A stretch of DNA of 5,429 nucleotides from Deltaproteobacteria bacterium. Lineage in GTDB: Bacteria > Desulfobacterota > DSM-4660 > Desulfatiglandales > Desulfatiglandaceae. How positions within the stretch are numbered: the stretch's first letter is position 1; each line of letters starts with the position of its first letter. Positions 4,472-5,429 of this stretch are shown here, one piece after another. The translations under genes were made by a program, and so were the position numbers. Below the pieces are notes generated by a model. It did not search any database and was not told the origin of the DNA. It worked only from the letters and a program-made list of their open reading frames with translations. The stretch is from NCBI GenBank assembly GCA_019307165.1, contig JAFDKD010000453.1, positions 1 through 5,429 on the forward strand, written 5' to 3'.

Positions 4472-5429
4472 TTACCCTCCCGTCACGCTTGCAGCCACCA
4501 TGGCGGCCAGTTTGAAAAAAGGCTGGGGGTAGAAAAAGAGGGCCATGGACATCAGCGCGGTGATCACCAGGGGAATTACGCAGCACAGGGGCGCCTCCCG
4601 GACCTTGTTTTCGAACATGGCCTTGTCCGGCGCACAGAAAAAGGCCCGATAGACCACGGGCATGAAATAGGCGGCGTTCATAAGAGAGCTTGCCAGGAGG
4701 ACCACGAGGATCGAAAGCCGGTCGGCCTGAACGGAGCCCAGCACCAGATACCACTTGCTCAAAAATCCGCCGCAAGGCGGAAGCCCGATTATGCTTAATG
4801 CACCGATAAAAAAGGCCGCCATGGTGACGGGCATACGCCTCCCGATACCCACCATCTCACTGATATTTTTCTTGCCCGTGGCCACGAAGATGGCCCCGGC
4901 GCAGAAAAACAGCGTGATTTTTCCGAAGGCGTGCATGGCAATATGAAGCACGCCTCCCGTGATACCCCTCGGCGAAAGCAGCGCCACGCCGAGGACGATG
5001 TAGGAGAGTTGCGCAATGGTTGAAAAGGCCAGCAGCCTCTTGAGATTGTCCTGGGATATGGCAATCAGGGACCCGACCAGGATGGTGACGGCTGTGGGTA
5101 CTAAGATAAACGGGGCCAGATCCTGGGAGGCCAGCAGGTCCGTGCCGAAAACGCCGGTCAGGACCCGCACGATGCAGAACACGCCCACCTTCACCACGGC
5201 CACCGCGTGAAGCAGGGCGCTTACCGGCGTGGGCGCCACCATGGCAGCGGGCAGCCACGAGTGAAACGGCATGATGGCCGCCTTGGCGAAGCCGAACATC
5301 AGCATGAGCAGCAGGACCGCCAGCATGGTCCGGGACCCGGATCCGGCCAGTATGCCCTCGGGCCGAAAATCGAGTGTCCCGTTAAAGGAATAACAGATCA
5401 ACATGGCCGGAAGCACAAGCCCGATGGAC
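4472..5429 (-). CDS. NuoM/MrpD-type proton-conducting membrane subunit, 5' end beyond window
   Basis: The frame is open from the right edge to TAA at 4474-4472 and covers the C-terminal 319 or so residues. It carries the hallmarks of the proton-conducting transporter family: the TM7 block FGFAKAAIMPFHSWLPAAMV with its lysine at codon 5284-5282, the following APTPVSALLHAVAVVKVG with the TM8 lysine at 5191-5189, the SQDNLKRLLAFSTIAQLSYI segment, and the broken-helix motif HIAMHAFGKITLF with its lysine at 4921-4919. All the ion-path lysines expected in this part are present, and the C terminus is short (FKLAAMVAASVTGG), as in typical MrpD/NuoM proteins. A GTG at 5416 is not a credible start, because the frame continues upstream and the family needs about 150-200 more residues. 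It leads the visible part of the antiporter operon. Whether the complex is a Mrp antiporter, a hydrogenase or a complex-I relative cannot be decided here. Confidence 0.9.
   Translation of the reverse strand, partial: SIGLVLPAMLICYSFNGTLDFRPEGILAGSGSRTMLAVLLLMLMFGFAKAAIMPFHSWLPAAMVAPTPVSALLHAVAVVKVGVFCIVRVLTGVFGTDLLASQDLAPFILVPTAVTILVGSLIAISQDNLKRLLAFSTIAQLSYIVLGVALLSPRGITGGVLHIAMHAFGKITLFFCAGAIFVATGKKNISEMVGIGRRMPVTMAAFFIGALSIIGLPPCGGFLSKWYLVLGSVQADRLSILVVLLASSLMNAAYFMPVVYRAFFCAPDKAMFENKVREAPLCCVIPLVITALMSMALFFYPQPFFKLAAMVAASVTGG

Noticed and set aside
5414..5416. GTG as the start of the right-hand antiporter gene
   Set aside because: The frame remains open to the window edge and the family requires the missing TM1-TM6 region, so the gene is truncated by the window and does not begin here.
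1..5429. CRISPR array, tRNA, rRNA, insertion sequence
   Set aside because: No regularly spaced direct repeats of 25-40 bases, no cloverleaf-like segment and no transposase-like product or terminal inverted repeats were seen.

Overview
The window looks like a piece of a Gram-negative, anaerobic, sulfur-metabolising bacterium, most plausibly a member of the Desulfobacterota (sulfate- or sulfur-reducing 'deltaproteobacteria'). This is an inference from gene content: a TusA/DsrE-type sulfur-carrier cassette, a Mrp/complex-I-like membrane antiporter operon, a PAS sensor with clustered cysteines, and heptanucleotide repeats. No rRNA or other phylogenetic marker is present. Coding DNA is moderately GC-rich, and the one clear intergenic region (510-685) is AT-rich.

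Layout. (1) Positions 1-509, minus strand: the N-terminal half or less of a soluble multi-PAS sensor protein, cut by the window edge. (2) Positions 510-685: a divergent AT-rich regulatory region with a good sigma70-type promoter reading right. (3) Positions 686-1784, plus strand: four small, closely spaced genes, namely a TusA-family sulfur carrier, a DsrE-like protein, a probable DsrF/TusC-like protein and a 57-aa protein ending in Trp-Trp that may be a minimal DsrH/TusB-like partner. (4) Positions 1785-5429, minus strand: an operon read from right to left. It holds a NuoM/MrpD-type proton-conducting subunit whose start lies outside the window, a 43-aa one-helix membrane protein, a 102-aa two-helix membrane protein, a second and longer NuoM/MrpD-type subunit (591 aa), and a stand-alone cyclic-nucleotide-binding-fold protein without a DNA-binding domain.

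The two operons converge with no spacer: both stop codons lie in the palindrome TGATCA at 1782-1787.

How the genes may work together. The leftward operon encodes part of a multi-subunit membrane ion-translocating complex (Mrp antiporter or a respiratory/hydrogenase module). The electron-transferring or remaining Mrp subunits would lie beyond position 5429. The rightward cassette probably handles persulfide sulfur in the cytoplasm. Their adjacency may be accidental. The points most worth a second look are the compact non-canonical sulfur-relay cassette, the loss of the otherwise conserved TM7 lysine in one antiporter paralogue but not the other, the degenerate effector-domain protein in the antiporter operon, the 43-aa membrane protein, and the heptamer repeats that form part of a coding sequence.
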